A stretch of 64,000 nucleotides of DNA from a bacterium (GTDB taxonomy: Bacteria > Chloroflexota > Chloroflexia > Chloroflexales > Kallotenuaceae), in NCBI GenBank assembly GCA_016781525.1, contig JADDQE010000028.1:1-64000 (forward strand), given 5' to 3'. The notes below the pieces were generated by a model. That model was not told where the DNA came from. It was given only the letters and a program-made list of their open reading frames with translations, and made no database searches. Positions 38,016 through 47,353 of the stretch are shown piece after piece. The translations under genes were made by a program, and so were the position numbers. Numbering within the stretch: position 1 is the stretch's first letter; each line of letters begins with the position of its first letter.

Positions 38016-39512
38016 TTACTGATCTTTCCGCATATTACGGAGCATGCTCTCGATATCTGCGGGGCTGCTCTGTGGACCTAAGCCAGCTTGTGGCCCGAAT
38101 CCAGGCATACCTGGTCGTGCTCCTGGCAGCTGCGGCGCACGGCTTTTCTTCTTTTTGTTCTTGCCTTTTTTGCCGCTACCACCCTTATTGTTACTCGGCG
38201 CCGGACGCCCATTCGCCCCGGGCATCATGCCCATCATACCCTTCATCATCCGCTGCATCTCGCGGAATTGCTTCAGCAGCTCGTTGACGTCCTCAATCTG
38301 GGAGCCAGAGCCGCGGGCAATCCGCTCCTTACGGCTTTGCTTGATGATGTCGGGATTGCGGCGCTCCTCAAGGGTCATCGACTGAATGATCGCCTCGATA
38401 TGCTTGAGGTCATCCTCGTTGATGTGCTCGTCGAGCTTGAGCTGCGACATACCGGGCAGCATACCCAGGATTTGCTGGAGCGGACCGAGCCGCCGCATCT
38501 GCTTCATGGCGTTGAGGAAATCTTCAAAGTCGAACTTGCCCTTCTGCATTTTCTTCTGCATCTTGGCGGCTTCTTCTTTGTCGATCGCCTCTTCTGCACG
38601 CTCGATCAGCGTCAGCACATCGCCCATGCCGAGGATGCGCGACGCCAAGCGCGGCGGATCGAAGGGCTGTAGGCCGTCGACCTTCTCGCTCGTGCCGAGG
38701 AACTTAATCGGCACGCCTGTGACCTGGCGGATCGAGAGCGACGCACCACCCCGCGCGTCGCCGTCAACTTTGGTCATGACAAAGCCGGTCAGGGGCACAC
38801 GCCGGTTGAACTCTTCGGCGACCCGCACCGATTCCTGACCAATCATCGCGTCGACGACCAGCATCGTCTCGTGTGGATTGGTGGCAGTGCGAATCTCCTC
38901 GAGCTCCTGCATCAATGCTTCGTCAATCTGCAGGCGACCGGCGGTATCGAGGATTACGACGCCGTTGCCATTCTTGCGCGCCTCGGCGATGCCGTTACGC
39001 GCGATTGTGACAGGCGATACTTGCGTTCCCTCGCTGTGAACCGGCACCTGAATCTGCTTGCCCAGCGTCTCGAGCTGCTTGATCGCGGCGGGTCGGTACA
39101 CGTCACAGGCGACAAGCAGCGGATTACGATGCTTCTTCCGCAGAAACAACCCGAGCTTGGCAGCCATTGTCGTCTTGCCCGCACCGTTGAGGCCGACAAG
39201 CAAGATAATCGTTGGGCCGGGCTGAACATTTAACAGCGGCACCGCCTCGTCGCCGAGCAAGTGGATCAGCTCGTCGTTGACGATCTTGACCACCATCTGT
39301 GCCGGCGTCAGGCTCTTGGTGATATCCTCGCCAATCGCCTTCTCGCGCACACGCCCGACAAAATCCTTGACGACCTTAAAATTGACGTCGGCTTCCAGCA
39401 GCGCGCGACGCACTTCTTTGAGTGCCTCGTCGACATCAGCCTCACTCAGCCGGCCGCGTGAGCCGAGCCGAGTAAATACGTTTTGGAGCCGATCAGAAAG
39501 ACTTTCAAACAT
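38016..39512 (-). CDS. ffh: Signal recognition particle protein Ffh
   Basis: SRP54 GTPase, 498 residues, targets nascent membrane proteins. N domain about 1-85; G domain with GLNGAGKTTMAAKLG, DTAGRLQIDE, TKVDGDARGG; Met-rich M domain from about 300 with RRLGPLQQILGMLPGMSQL and the signal-binding/RNA-binding SKxERIARGSGS-type segment (RKERIARGSGS). The C-terminal tail is Gly/Pro/Lys-rich. No SRP RNA gene is seen nearby. It leads the ffh-rpsP-khpA-rimM operon. Confidence 0.97.
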   Translation of the reverse strand: MFESLSDRLQNVFTRLGSRGRLSEADVDEALKEVRRALLEADVNFKVVKDFVGRVREKAIGEDITKSLTPAQMVVKIVNDELIHLLGDEAVPLLNVQPGPTIILLVGLNGAGKTTMAAKLGLFLRKKHRNPLLVACDVYRPAAIKQLETLGKQIQVPVHSEGTQVSPVTIARNGIAEARKNGNGVVILDTAGRLQIDEALMQELEEIRTATNPHETMLVVDAMIGQESVRVAEEFNRRVPLTGFVMTKVDGDARGGASLSIRQVTGVPIKFLGTSEKVDGLQPFDPPRLASRILGMGDVLTLIERAEEAIDKEEAAKMQKKMQKGKFDFEDFLNAMKQMRRLGPLQQILGMLPGMSQLKLDEHINEDDLKHIEAIIQSMTLEERRNPDIIKQSRKERIARGSGSQIEDVNELLKQFREMQRMMKGMMGMMPGANGRPAPSNNKGGSGKKGKNKKKKSRAPQLPGARPGMPGFGPQAGLGPQSSPADIESMLRNMRKDQ

Positions 39513-39682
39513 ACTATTTTCGCCTTGTGCCTAACTTAAAACAGGCACGAAGAACGCGGCTACGCCGCGTCGATACAGCATTGTAGCGGATTGGAAGGCC
39601 AACGTCAAATGTGATCTTTGTGCCTCCGATAACCGAAACCGCGAGGGTACTCGCTGCTCGGCTGCACCAGGCGCTCGACTTT

Positions 39683-39722
39683 AAAAGACCGGCTCGTAGC
39701 CCGCATACTCAGCCGGCTTTTG
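39683..39722. terminator. Hairpin downstream of prfA
   Basis: AAAAG..CCGGCT (39683-39694) pairs with AGCCGGCTTTT (39711-39721). On the minus strand the stem is followed by a short T-rich run. The rest of the 39513-39794 gap is unassigned apart from a possible minus-strand -10 (TACAAT, 39585-39580) for ffh. Confidence 0.6.
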
Positions 39723-39794
39723 ATCGGCCAGCTCGATCATCCGCGACGGATCCGCTGCGGGGGCCGTACGACAAGCCCACTCAGCGCCACAACC

Positions 39795-40892
39795 TTACTC
39801 ACCACCCACGTCGCGCATGCGCTGGGCGTTGTCGGCAACCGTAAGCGCATCAATCATGCGGTCAAGGTCGCCGCTCAGCACAACGGGAATGTTGGAAAAG
39901 CTCTGACCAATCCGGTGGTCGGTGATGCGGTCCTGCGGAAAATTGTACGTCCGGATCTTTTCGGCGCGCTCACCTGTGCCGACCTGGGCAATTCGCGACG
40001 AGCCCAGCTCTTTCTGCCGCTTTTCCTGCTCGATGGCGTAGAGCCGTGACCGGAGCACGGCCAGCGCTCGCTCGCGGTTCTTGATCTGTGAGCGCGTGTC
40101 CTGGCAGGTCACAATCATCTGGTCCGCTGTGCCAGGCTTGTAGGTGATCCGCACAGCCGAGTCGGTGGTGTTAACACCCTGACCGCCATGACCGCCGGCG
40201 CGAAACACGTCGACGCGATAGTCTTCAGGCCGAACGTCGACATCGGTCTCCTCGACCTCGGGCAACACCGCCACGGTTGCGGTCGAGGTATGGATGCGGC
40301 CGCGAGCTTCCGTTGCCGGCACGCGTTGAACGCGATGGACACCGCCCTCGTACTTAAGGCGGCTGTAGGCACCGTCGCCGTGGACCTCAAAGACCACTTC
40401 TTTGAAGCCGCCGGCAGCGTTCTCGTTGGAGTTAATGACGTCGACCTTCCAGCCCTTTACCTCGGCATACCGACTGTAGGCCCGAAACAGGTCGGCGGCG
40501 AAAAGGCCAGCCTCGTCGCCACCCTCGCCCGCGCGGATCTCGACGATCACGTCCTTCTCGTCGTTTGGATCATGCGGCAGCAGCAACAGCTTAATCTCGT
40601 CATCCAGCTCAGGAATACGAGCGTGCAGCTCGTCAAGCTCCATCTGCGCGAGCTCGCGCAGGTCAGCATCGTTGCTTTCTTTCAGCATCTCTTCGGCCTC
40701 GCGGATCCCGCGCAGGACCTGGGAGTACTCCTGGTATTTGGCGACGACCGGTCCAATCTGGTTTTGCTCCTTGACATAGGCCTGGAGCTGCGTGATGTCG
40801 GTGGCGACCTCGGGGTCGGCCATGAGCTCGTTTAGCTGGTTGTAGCGCGCCTCGATCGCGGCGAGCTTTTGCAGTACATTCTGGTCAAGCAT
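39795..40892 (-). CDS. prfA: Peptide chain release factor 1
   Basis: 365 residues from MLDQNVLQK at 40892; upstream extension to 40922 is not conserved-looking. Helical domain 1, then stop-codon recognition with the RF1 tripeptide P-A-T (QRVPATEARGRIHTS), and the catalytic GGQ in GGHGGQGVNTTDSAVRI. RF1 reads UAA and UAG. It is relevant that UGA, read by RF2, appears recoded in one gene of this window. Stands alone between prfA hairpin and the rpsU terminator. Confidence 0.97.
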   Translation of the reverse strand: MLDQNVLQKLAAIEARYNQLNELMADPEVATDITQLQAYVKEQNQIGPVVAKYQEYSQVLRGIREAEEMLKESNDADLRELAQMELDELHARIPELDDEIKLLLLPHDPNDEKDVIVEIRAGEGGDEAGLFAADLFRAYSRYAEVKGWKVDVINSNENAAGGFKEVVFEVHGDGAYSRLKYEGGVHRVQRVPATEARGRIHTSTATVAVLPEVEETDVDVRPEDYRVDVFRAGGHGGQGVNTTDSAVRITYKPGTADQMIVTCQDTRSQIKNRERALAVLRSRLYAIEQEKRQKELGSSRIAQVGTGERAEKIRTYNFPQDRITDHRIGQSFSNIPVVLSGDLDRMIDALTVADNAQRMRDVGGE

Positions 40893-40958
40893 ATATCGTT
40901 CGCACCTCACGGAGCTGAGCATTCTGATAGGTTAGGATCGCACCGAATAACACAAGTA

Positions 40959-40995
40959 GACGGGGGCGCGCACCGACTGGTGTCGTACCCCCGTC
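40959..40995 (-). terminator. Terminator after rpsU
   Basis: GACGGGGG..CGCACC (40959-40974) pairs with GGTG..ACCCCCGTC (40979-40995), downstream of rpsU on the minus strand. Confidence 0.75.
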
Positions 40996-41015
40996 CGTCG
41001 ATCTTCGCTATTAGG

Positions 41016-41210
41016 CTAACCCTGCGTGATGCGCTCCCGCTTGCGCCGGTTTCGCTCCGCGCGGCGCTGCTTCTCCTTGCGCTGCTCGCTCCTGGAGACG
41101 AAATGCATCTTTTCGCGGAAGGTCTTGGTGATCCGCTCGGCGACCACGCCCTTGTTAAAGCGGCGGATCAGCTGCTCAACGGATTCACCGTCGCGTCGTT
41201 CTACATGCAT
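41016..41210 (-). CDS. rpsU: 30S ribosomal protein S21
   Basis: 64 residues, very basic C-terminal half. HVERRDGESVEQLIRRFNKG and the REKMHFVSRSEQRKEKQRRA region match S21. Located at the 30S platform near the anti-Shine-Dalgarno helix. The start ATG is followed by CATG, giving a second in-frame-looking but out-of-frame start that can be ignored. Monocistronic, with its own terminator. Confidence 0.93.
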   Translation of the reverse strand: MHVERRDGESVEQLIRRFNKGVVAERITKTFREKMHFVSRSEQRKEKQRRAERNRRKRERITQG

Positions 41211-41352
41211 AGCAGATTGGCTGTGCAGGCTTCATTTCAAACGAAATGATGAGCCGACAAATTGCCGCGCTCACCTCCTTTAGCCACAAATTCGCCTTGA
41301 GGCGGGGTGGTGCGATGAATTATACAGGATGCGGAAAGTGGATGCAACCGGG

Positions 41353-41497
41353 AAGCGAGGGGCTAGAGGCTAGGAGCGAGGGCCTAGAGGCTAGGAGCGA
41401 GGGCTAGAGGCTAGGAGCGAGGGCTAGAGGCTAGGGGAAAAGCTATACCTTCGCTCCTCATCCCTCGTCCCTCATCCCTCGTCCCTCGTGCCTCGTT
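41353..41497. repeat. Composite heptamer array directly downstream of dgt
   Basis: Read on the minus strand it begins at the dgt stop codon: several RCGAGG/ATGAGG-type heptamers (41497-41452), a short break, then CCTAGCC/TCTAGCC/CTCGCTC heptamers (41440-41353). This is the same two-part structure as the array at 34167-34370, in the same orientation relative to the upstream gene. The arms are complementary. Confidence 0.88.
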
Positions 41498-42592
41498 CTA
41501 CCCTTCCCACGTCCCCGGCACGTAGAGTGAATTGAAGACTTTCAGCGCGAAGCGGTCGGTCATACCCGCGATGTAGTCGATGGCGGCGCGCTCGATGGTC
41601 TCACCCCGCTCAGCCACGATGCGACGCAGCTCAGCAGGGATATCGGACGGGTGCGTGACAAAATGGCGGTACAGCTGCTCCACAATGAACCGAACTTTGT
41701 CGTCCTCCTTGGCCGGACTGTTGCGGTACACATTTCGAAACATAAACTCGCGTAGTGCATTCGTGGCGGCCAAGATGGGCGGACTCATCGAGATGACTGG
41801 CTGTTGCGGCGCGGGCTCCTCGCCAGTGGCCCACCAGTTATGGTCAATCATATCCGAGACCATCGTGTCGATTCGTGCGCCGTGGCTACGCCCCAGCACC
41901 TCCACGGTATCCATCGGCAGGTCTTCTTCCCGCAACAATCCGGCGCGGATCGCATCGTCGATATCATGGTTAATGTAGGCAACGCTATCGGCTAGCTTGA
42001 TGATCTGCCCTTCGAGCGTCGATGCGACGCCCCAACCAGTGGAGGTAATATCTTTGCGTACCTTGGAGTGCATATAGATGCCTTCACGCACGGGCCCGGT
42101 CAAGTTTAGGCCCTGGCCGCCCTTCGCCAAGTGCTCGACGATACGCCGGCTCTGCTCATTGTGACGAAACGCATGCCCCTGGGCGTGTGACAGCGCGGTT
42201 TCTCCAGCGTGACCAAATGGGGCATGGCCGAGGTCGTGGCCAAGACCGACTGCCTCGACCAAATCTTCGTTGAGACGGAGCGCACGCGCTACAGTGCGTG
42301 CGATCTGGGTCACCTCGAGGGTGTGGGTCAGGCGCGTCCGGTAATGGTCACCCAGCGGCGCGATAAAGACCTGGGTCTTGTGCTTGAGCCGTCGAAACTC
42401 CTTGGAGTGAAGAATACGGTCACGGTCACGCTGGAACGCAGTCCGAACTGGCGACGGCTCCTCTTCACACTCGCGCTTCGCATCCGTGCTCTTCGCCGCT
42501 AATGGCGACAACCGCTCTTCGGCGGCCTCGAGCCAGTGACGGACACTAGTACGGCTGTTCCCAGGACGAACACCGGTATCCCGCTCGGCCAT
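41498..42592 (-). CDS. dgt: Deoxyguanosinetriphosphate triphosphohydrolase-like protein
   Basis: HD-domain dNTPase, 364 residues. HD residues are in FRRLKHKTQVF, YRTRLTHTLEVTQIART (H...), GLGHDLGHAPFGHAGE (HD) and the later IKLADSVAYINHDIDDA (D). It hydrolyses dNTPs to nucleoside and triphosphate, shaping nucleotide pools. AAGGAG lies 7 nt before the ATG. Short N-terminal form, as in the non-enterobacterial subgroup, whose substrate range is broader than dGTP. Confidence 0.93.
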   Translation of the reverse strand: MAERDTGVRPGNSRTSVRHWLEAAEERLSPLAAKSTDAKRECEEEPSPVRTAFQRDRDRILHSKEFRRLKHKTQVFIAPLGDHYRTRLTHTLEVTQIARTVARALRLNEDLVEAVGLGHDLGHAPFGHAGETALSHAQGHAFRHNEQSRRIVEHLAKGGQGLNLTGPVREGIYMHSKVRKDITSTGWGVASTLEGQIIKLADSVAYINHDIDDAIRAGLLREEDLPMDTVEVLGRSHGARIDTMVSDMIDHNWWATGEEPAPQQPVISMSPPILAATNALREFMFRNVYRNSPAKEDDKVRFIVEQLYRHFVTHPSDIPAELRRIVAERGETIERAAIDYIAGMTDRFALKVFNSLYVPGTWEG

Positions 42593-42686
42593 CGATTAGC
42601 TCCTTCTTGGCAATTCAGCCGGCCATTTGCTCCGTCAACCGCCCCGCGTACAAGTAGTGCAAGGTATGGTCCCCGCTTTTGCTCGC

Positions 42687-43091
42687 TCAGCCCGCCATTG
42701 CGAGCAGCTTTTCCCACAAGTCGTCGCCGACCGGCGCAACCGACAAACGCGGCTGGCGCACCAGCGCAAACTGGGCGAAGACGGGGTCGGCCTTAATGGT
42801 GCTCAACGGAACTGGACGCTCGAGCCGTCGCTGGAAGCACACGTCGACCACGGCACGCTTCGGGTCATCAAGCTTAGGGTCCGCATAGGCCTCGCTCACG
42901 ATCTCGGCCACGCCGACGATCGCACGCTCATCCCCACTGTGGTAGATCAGCGCGAGATCGCCGGGCTGCATTTGGCGGATGTTGATCAGCGCCTGAGCAT
43001 TCGAGACACCATCCCAGGTTGTCGCGCCCTCGCGCTCGAGGTCGGCACACGAGTAGGTCGAGGGCTCGGTTTTGAGCAGCCAGTAGGCCAT
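42687..43091 (-). CDS. EVE domain protein
   Basis: 134 residues. MAYWLLKTEPSTYSCADLEREGATTWDGVSN-type start (runs WLLKTEPSTYS and TTWDGVSNAQA), then MQPGDLALIYHSG and PKRAVVDVCFQRRLERPV: the PUA-like EVE fold. EVE proteins bind modified cytosine or adenine bases in DNA or RNA. In many bacteria they are housekeeping proteins of unclear role. It follows folC by 17 nt on the same strand and is likely co-transcribed. Confidence 0.92.
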   Translation of the reverse strand: MAYWLLKTEPSTYSCADLEREGATTWDGVSNAQALINIRQMQPGDLALIYHSGDERAIVGVAEIVSEAYADPKLDDPKRAVVDVCFQRRLERPVPLSTIKADPVFAQFALVRQPRLSVAPVGDDLWEKLLAMAG

Positions 43092-43108
43092 GGGTACTCC
43101 AGGAAAAG

Positions 43109-44443
43109 TTAGTCGATTTCGGTCGCCACGCCCAACGCCTCGCGTGCGGCGGCCACCGGGAACAGCGAGCCGGTGATACAGATGAGGTCATCTGGCCCTG
43201 CCAAGCTCCGTGCGGCATCGATCGCCGGTGGTATGTCGTCGGTAAAGATGAGCGGAACGTCTGGCCCTGCCAGCAGGGGCCGCACATGCTCCGCCAGCAG
43301 CTTCACCTCAGCCGCGCGTGGGTGGAACGAGCGCGTCAGCACAACGGCGGCCGCACTCGGAACAAGCTCACGAGCGAGCGCTGCAATGTCTTTGTCACGT
43401 GAGGTCCCCAGGATCAGAATGAGTCGTTGATGGGGCAGGGTCGCCAGCGATTCGCGGAGCCGCTGAGCCGAAGCTCCGTTCATAGCGCCGTCCACCACAA
43501 TCGTTGGGTCGCGGGCCACAATCTCGAAGCGACCGGGCCATTGGGCGCCCTGCAGCCCCACCCGTAGATGCTCCTCATCGATCAGGAAGCCGTGCGGCCG
43601 GAGCAGCAGGGCGGCACCCACAGCAGTCCGGGCGTTCTCAAGCTGATAGGCCCCCCCGAGGGAAATCTGCTCGGCCTGGAGCGCCAGGGGATACGGTACG
43701 ATTTCGGAATAATCGACACGACGGAGACCGTCCAGCTCAGCACGGAACAGGGGTGCCTGCTGCGCTCGAGCCTCCGCTGCGATAACCTGCTCTGCGGCCA
43801 ACCACTGCGGCGTGACTACGATCGGCACTGCCGGCTTGATAATGCCCGCTTTGGCCGCCGCGATCTCCTCGATAGTCGTCCCCAGTACGCCCATATGGTC
43901 GAACGAGACCGGCGTGATAACCGAGACCAGGGGTGTGACGACGTTGACCGTATCGTAGCGCCCGCCTAGACCTATCTCAAGCACGGCAATGTCGATCTGT
44001 TGATCGGCGAAGTAGCGCAGCGCAAGCGCCGTGGCGAGCTCGAAGACCGTGGGTTGTCCGTGTTCCGCCAGCCTGGCAACAAGCGGCTTGAGACGGTCGA
44101 CGTAGGCGACAACGTCCGCCTGCGGGATCAGTCGCCGGTCGACCTGGACCCGCTCACGCCACGAGTGCAGATGCGGCGAAGTGAAAAGTCCCGTTCGATT
44201 GCCGGACGCTCGAAGGATTGCCTCAAGCATCGCGCAAGTCGAGCCCTTACCCTTCGTGCCGGCGACGACCACGCTCGGATAGCACAGGTGAGGCTCACCC
44301 AGTTCACCGAGCAGCCAGCGCATACGATCGAGGTTGAAGCGCGCGTGCTCGGGCGAAGGCGGCATCTTCGCTTCATAATTAATGAAGGAGTACAGGTAGT
44401 CGAGCGCCGCCTGATATGCGGGCGGCGCACTGCGCCTGGTCAT
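43109..44443 (-). CDS. folC: Folylpolyglutamate synthase / dihydrofolate synthase
   Basis: Mur-ligase superfamily, 444 residues from ATG 44443 (GAGGG 6 nt upstream). P-loop VVVAGTKGKGSTCAML, FTSPHLHSWRERVQV, EIGLGGRYDTVNVV, and the C-terminal VVDGAMNGASAQRL and LILGTSRDKDI. It adds glutamate to folates, retaining one-carbon cofactors. The longer upstream reading (to 44542) overlaps the divergent gene's leader and is not used. Confidence 0.95.
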   Translation of the reverse strand: MTRRSAPPAYQAALDYLYSFINYEAKMPPSPEHARFNLDRMRWLLGELGEPHLCYPSVVVAGTKGKGSTCAMLEAILRASGNRTGLFTSPHLHSWRERVQVDRRLIPQADVVAYVDRLKPLVARLAEHGQPTVFELATALALRYFADQQIDIAVLEIGLGGRYDTVNVVTPLVSVITPVSFDHMGVLGTTIEEIAAAKAGIIKPAVPIVVTPQWLAAEQVIAAEARAQQAPLFRAELDGLRRVDYSEIVPYPLALQAEQISLGGAYQLENARTAVGAALLLRPHGFLIDEEHLRVGLQGAQWPGRFEIVARDPTIVVDGAMNGASAQRLRESLATLPHQRLILILGTSRDKDIAALARELVPSAAAVVLTRSFHPRAAEVKLLAEHVRPLLAGPDVPLIFTDDIPPAIDAARSLAGPDDLICITGSLFPVAAAREALGVATEID

Positions 44444-44545
44444 GGAACCCTCAGCTTTTGGTAAAATACATGGTATCCGAGCTATATGCGAGACGGAATA
44501 TCCGACCCTCGCGCCGATTATACACCCCCTGATGAGGAACAAGGT

Positions 44546-46906
44546 TTGCCGAAACTCGCTCTGCCGCTGTTACTCTTGCTGCTCTCCGTGTCTGCCTGTC
44601 GTCCGTTTCAGCCCTTTGGCCAAGCGACCAAGCCAGGGGCGGAGACGGAAGCCTCACCGACGGGAGCGGTATTAGCAGGCAGTGCGCAAGCTATGTCGCT
44701 ATCCAACGACCAGCTTTTGGCGCTCGCCGCCGACCAGCGCATGTCGGGTGAATACGAGGCGCAGGCGGCGACCCTGCAGCAGGTCCTCGCCGAGAATCCA
44801 ACACCCGTGCAAGCACGCCACGCTCAGTTTGGGCTTGCCGAAGCAGCGCTGCTGGATAGCGATGCCGATGGCGCGGCGCAGCGATTTACTGTTTTTCTTG
44901 CGGATGGTCAAACTGACGATTTGGCGGGGCGAGCGCTCTTTCTGCTCGCACGCGCCCACGAGCAAGCGGGGAGGACCCAGGCCGCGATCGACACCTACGA
45001 GCGCTACCGTACGCTGCAGACCCCGATCGAGCCCTATGCTGCCCTACGCCTAGCAGCCCAGCAAAACACCGCCGGCGATATCGAGGCCGCCCTGATCAAC
45101 TACGAGTATGTCGGACAGAAGGCCATTGGCCAAGCCCGCCGAGCCGAGGCGCTCGAGATGCTGATCCAGCTGTATGGTGTGGCTGGACGGACTGACCTTC
45201 AGCTTGCGCGCTTCCGCGACTTACTCCAGATTTCGCAAGATCCCGATGATCGACCGGCCGTGCTGCTACGGGCTGCCCGGATCAATCCAGGGACGGACGA
45301 GGCGCGGGCCTGGCTCCGCGAGCTGGTCGAGCAGTATCCGCAGCGGTTGGAGGCGCTGGATGCGGTCGCTCTACTGCAGTCTACTCCCGGCGGTATCGCT
45401 CCGTTACCGGTAGCCAAAGTAAACTTCCAACACGAGCGCTACGACGCGGCACTGCCGCTCTTCGACGCCGCGCTTACGACGGACTTATCGGCGGACGATC
45501 GCTTCGAGGCTCGCCGTATGCGCGCACTCTGCCTACGGGCACAAGCGCGCTACGACGAAGCGTTGGGTGAGCTGGGCGCCCTAGCGCAAGAGCGCCCAGC
45601 CGTTAGCGGCACTCCCCAGGCCGAGCTCGACTACATTCAAACAGCCGGCTGGTCGGGTAACAGAGCGTGGGCGATCGAGGGCTACCGCCGTTTTGCTGAG
45701 CGCTTCCCAGAGCATGAGCTCGCCGCAGAGGCGCTCGCGCGCGTAGTCCAGCTTATCGAGCATCAGGGCGATACCCCTGGAGCAATGCGCATGGCGCTCG
45801 AGCTTGGCCAGCGCTACCCAGAAAGTAAACAGGCGCATAAAGCGCTGGCACGCGCCGGCTTGTACTTCTACCAGCAAGGCCAGCGCGACCAAGCCACGGC
45901 CGCGTGGCGGCTGCTTGGTGATGGCGCGACTGGCTGGGATAGTGCTGAGGGCCATTTTTGGGCAGGTACCGCCCTGGTGCAGAGCGGCGCAGGCGACGAG
46001 GCGGGCGCGCGGCTTCAGGCTGCGCAAAGCGCAGCGCCGCACTCGTACTATGCGGGACGGGCGCGGGAGATTATGAGGCAGACCAGGGAAGGCACGGCTC
46101 CGCTGGGGACAGGACCAAGCCCCGAGGAACGACATGCGGCCGCGCAGTGGGTTATCGGGTGGAGCAAGGCCGCGGAGCCGAATATCGGCGAACAGGTAGC
46201 CGGCGACCCGAGCGTCGTTCGGGCGCGCGAGCTGGGGGCGTTGCATCTTCGAAACGAGGCCAAGGACGAATGGTTCGCGGCGCGCGACAAGTGGAAGGAC
46301 GACCCGCTTCGACTATGGCACCTGGCGCTTCAAGCCCATGACGCCGGCGAGCCCTACGTCGCACTCAAAGCAGCCGAGCGCGTGGTCAAGCTCGGTCCCG
46401 ACAAAGCAATCACGCCAAGCACACCTACCGGCGTGCTACGGCTGATTTATCCCACGCCCTATGCTCGGGTTGTGCAGCGCGAAGCGCAGAACTTCGGCAT
46501 CGACCCCCGCGTTATCTACGCCCTCGTGCGCCAGGAAAGCTTATTCAATCCCGACGCCACCTCATGGGTCGGTGCGCGCGGGTTAGGCCAGGTGATGCCG
46601 GCCACCGGCGAGGGCATCGCTCAGAACCTTAAGGTAGAGAACTACACTTCGGATCTCTTGTACCGTCCCGCAGTCTCGATCCGCTTTGGCGCACACTATA
46701 TCAGCCACCAGCTCCGCTCCTTTGATAACAATCTGCTGGTCGCCGCCTCAGCCTACAATGGTGGGCCAGGAAACGCAGCTCGCTGGCTAGAAAACACAAA
46801 CGACCGTGACCTATTTCCTGAGCTGATTGATTTTTACGAGACACGCGATTATGTCAAAATTGTGTACGGCAACTGGGGCATGTACCGCGTGCTGTACGGA
46901 CGATAG
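44546..46906 (+). CDS. slt: Lipoprotein soluble lytic murein transglycosylase
   Basis: 786 residues from a TTG start at 44546, chosen because GAGGA lies 8 nt upstream and it gives a perfect lipoprotein signal (PKLALPLLLLLLSVSAC); an ATG 60 nt earlier would put a charged extension before the signal. A long TPR-like helical region fills residues about 50-620. The C-terminal SLT domain has the catalytic glutamate in ALVRQESLFNPDATS, GARGLGQVMPATG, and ASAYNGGPGNAARW. It cleaves peptidoglycan outside the membrane and recycles strands. Confidence 0.9.
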   Translation: MPKLALPLLLLLLSVSACRPFQPFGQATKPGAETEASPTGAVLAGSAQAMSLSNDQLLALAADQRMSGEYEAQAATLQQVLAENPTPVQARHAQFGLAEAALLDSDADGAAQRFTVFLADGQTDDLAGRALFLLARAHEQAGRTQAAIDTYERYRTLQTPIEPYAALRLAAQQNTAGDIEAALINYEYVGQKAIGQARRAEALEMLIQLYGVAGRTDLQLARFRDLLQISQDPDDRPAVLLRAARINPGTDEARAWLRELVEQYPQRLEALDAVALLQSTPGGIAPLPVAKVNFQHERYDAALPLFDAALTTDLSADDRFEARRMRALCLRAQARYDEALGELGALAQERPAVSGTPQAELDYIQTAGWSGNRAWAIEGYRRFAERFPEHELAAEALARVVQLIEHQGDTPGAMRMALELGQRYPESKQAHKALARAGLYFYQQGQRDQATAAWRLLGDGATGWDSAEGHFWAGTALVQSGAGDEAGARLQAAQSAAPHSYYAGRAREIMRQTREGTAPLGTGPSPEERHAAAQWVIGWSKAAEPNIGEQVAGDPSVVRARELGALHLRNEAKDEWFAARDKWKDDPLRLWHLALQAHDAGEPYVALKAAERVVKLGPDKAITPSTPTGVLRLIYPTPYARVVQREAQNFGIDPRVIYALVRQESLFNPDATSWVGARGLGQVMPATGEGIAQNLKVENYTSDLLYRPAVSIRFGAHYISHQLRSFDNNLLVAASAYNGGPGNAARWLENTNDRDLFPELIDFYETRDYVKIVYGNWGMYRVLYGR

Positions 46907-47015
46907 GCCAAGAGCCACAGCACCAACTTCACAGCCAGCCCTTTCGCTATTCCGGCCGGCTCCGTCCCGCTACGGCCGCGGTTAGCCAAGAAAAGCAGCC
47001 CATGCACGTGCCTTT

Positions 47016-47337
47016 GAACCATTCTTTACGACAAAGGCACCGGGCAAGGGTACCCGTCTTGACCTCTCGACGGTCTATGGTATCGTTCGGCGGTCAGGCG
47101 GCTGGATGCGCATCGCAAGTGCGCCAGGTGCGGCCCGGCGATCGAGATCGATTTGCCACGGATGGTGGGCGCGGAAGCAGCGGCGGCAGCCCGTGACTTT
47201 CACGACCACACCCACGCCAGCGAGACAATTCTCCTTGTCGAGGACGAACGGGAGGTACGCCGCGTTGTGCAGCGCATTCTTACGGCTACGGCTACACAGT
47301 TCTGGAAGCAGCCAACGGGCGCGAAGCGCTGGAGCGA
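47016..47337 (+). pseudogene. Decayed hybrid histidine kinase (ATPase end and receiver start)
   Basis: Fragments of one ancestral protein in three reading frames. Frame one: [14 protein letters not shown] followed by [16 protein letters not shown] (HATPase G1/G2 boxes, with two glycines of GTGLGL changed to R and D). Frame two: EIDLPRM and [20 protein letters not shown] (receiver start). Frame three: [15 protein letters not shown]. No long ORF remains and upstream domains are gone. Clear remnant of a PAS-type hybrid kinase. Confidence 0.85.
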
Positions 47338-47353
47338 CACAACTCCGAGAGGG

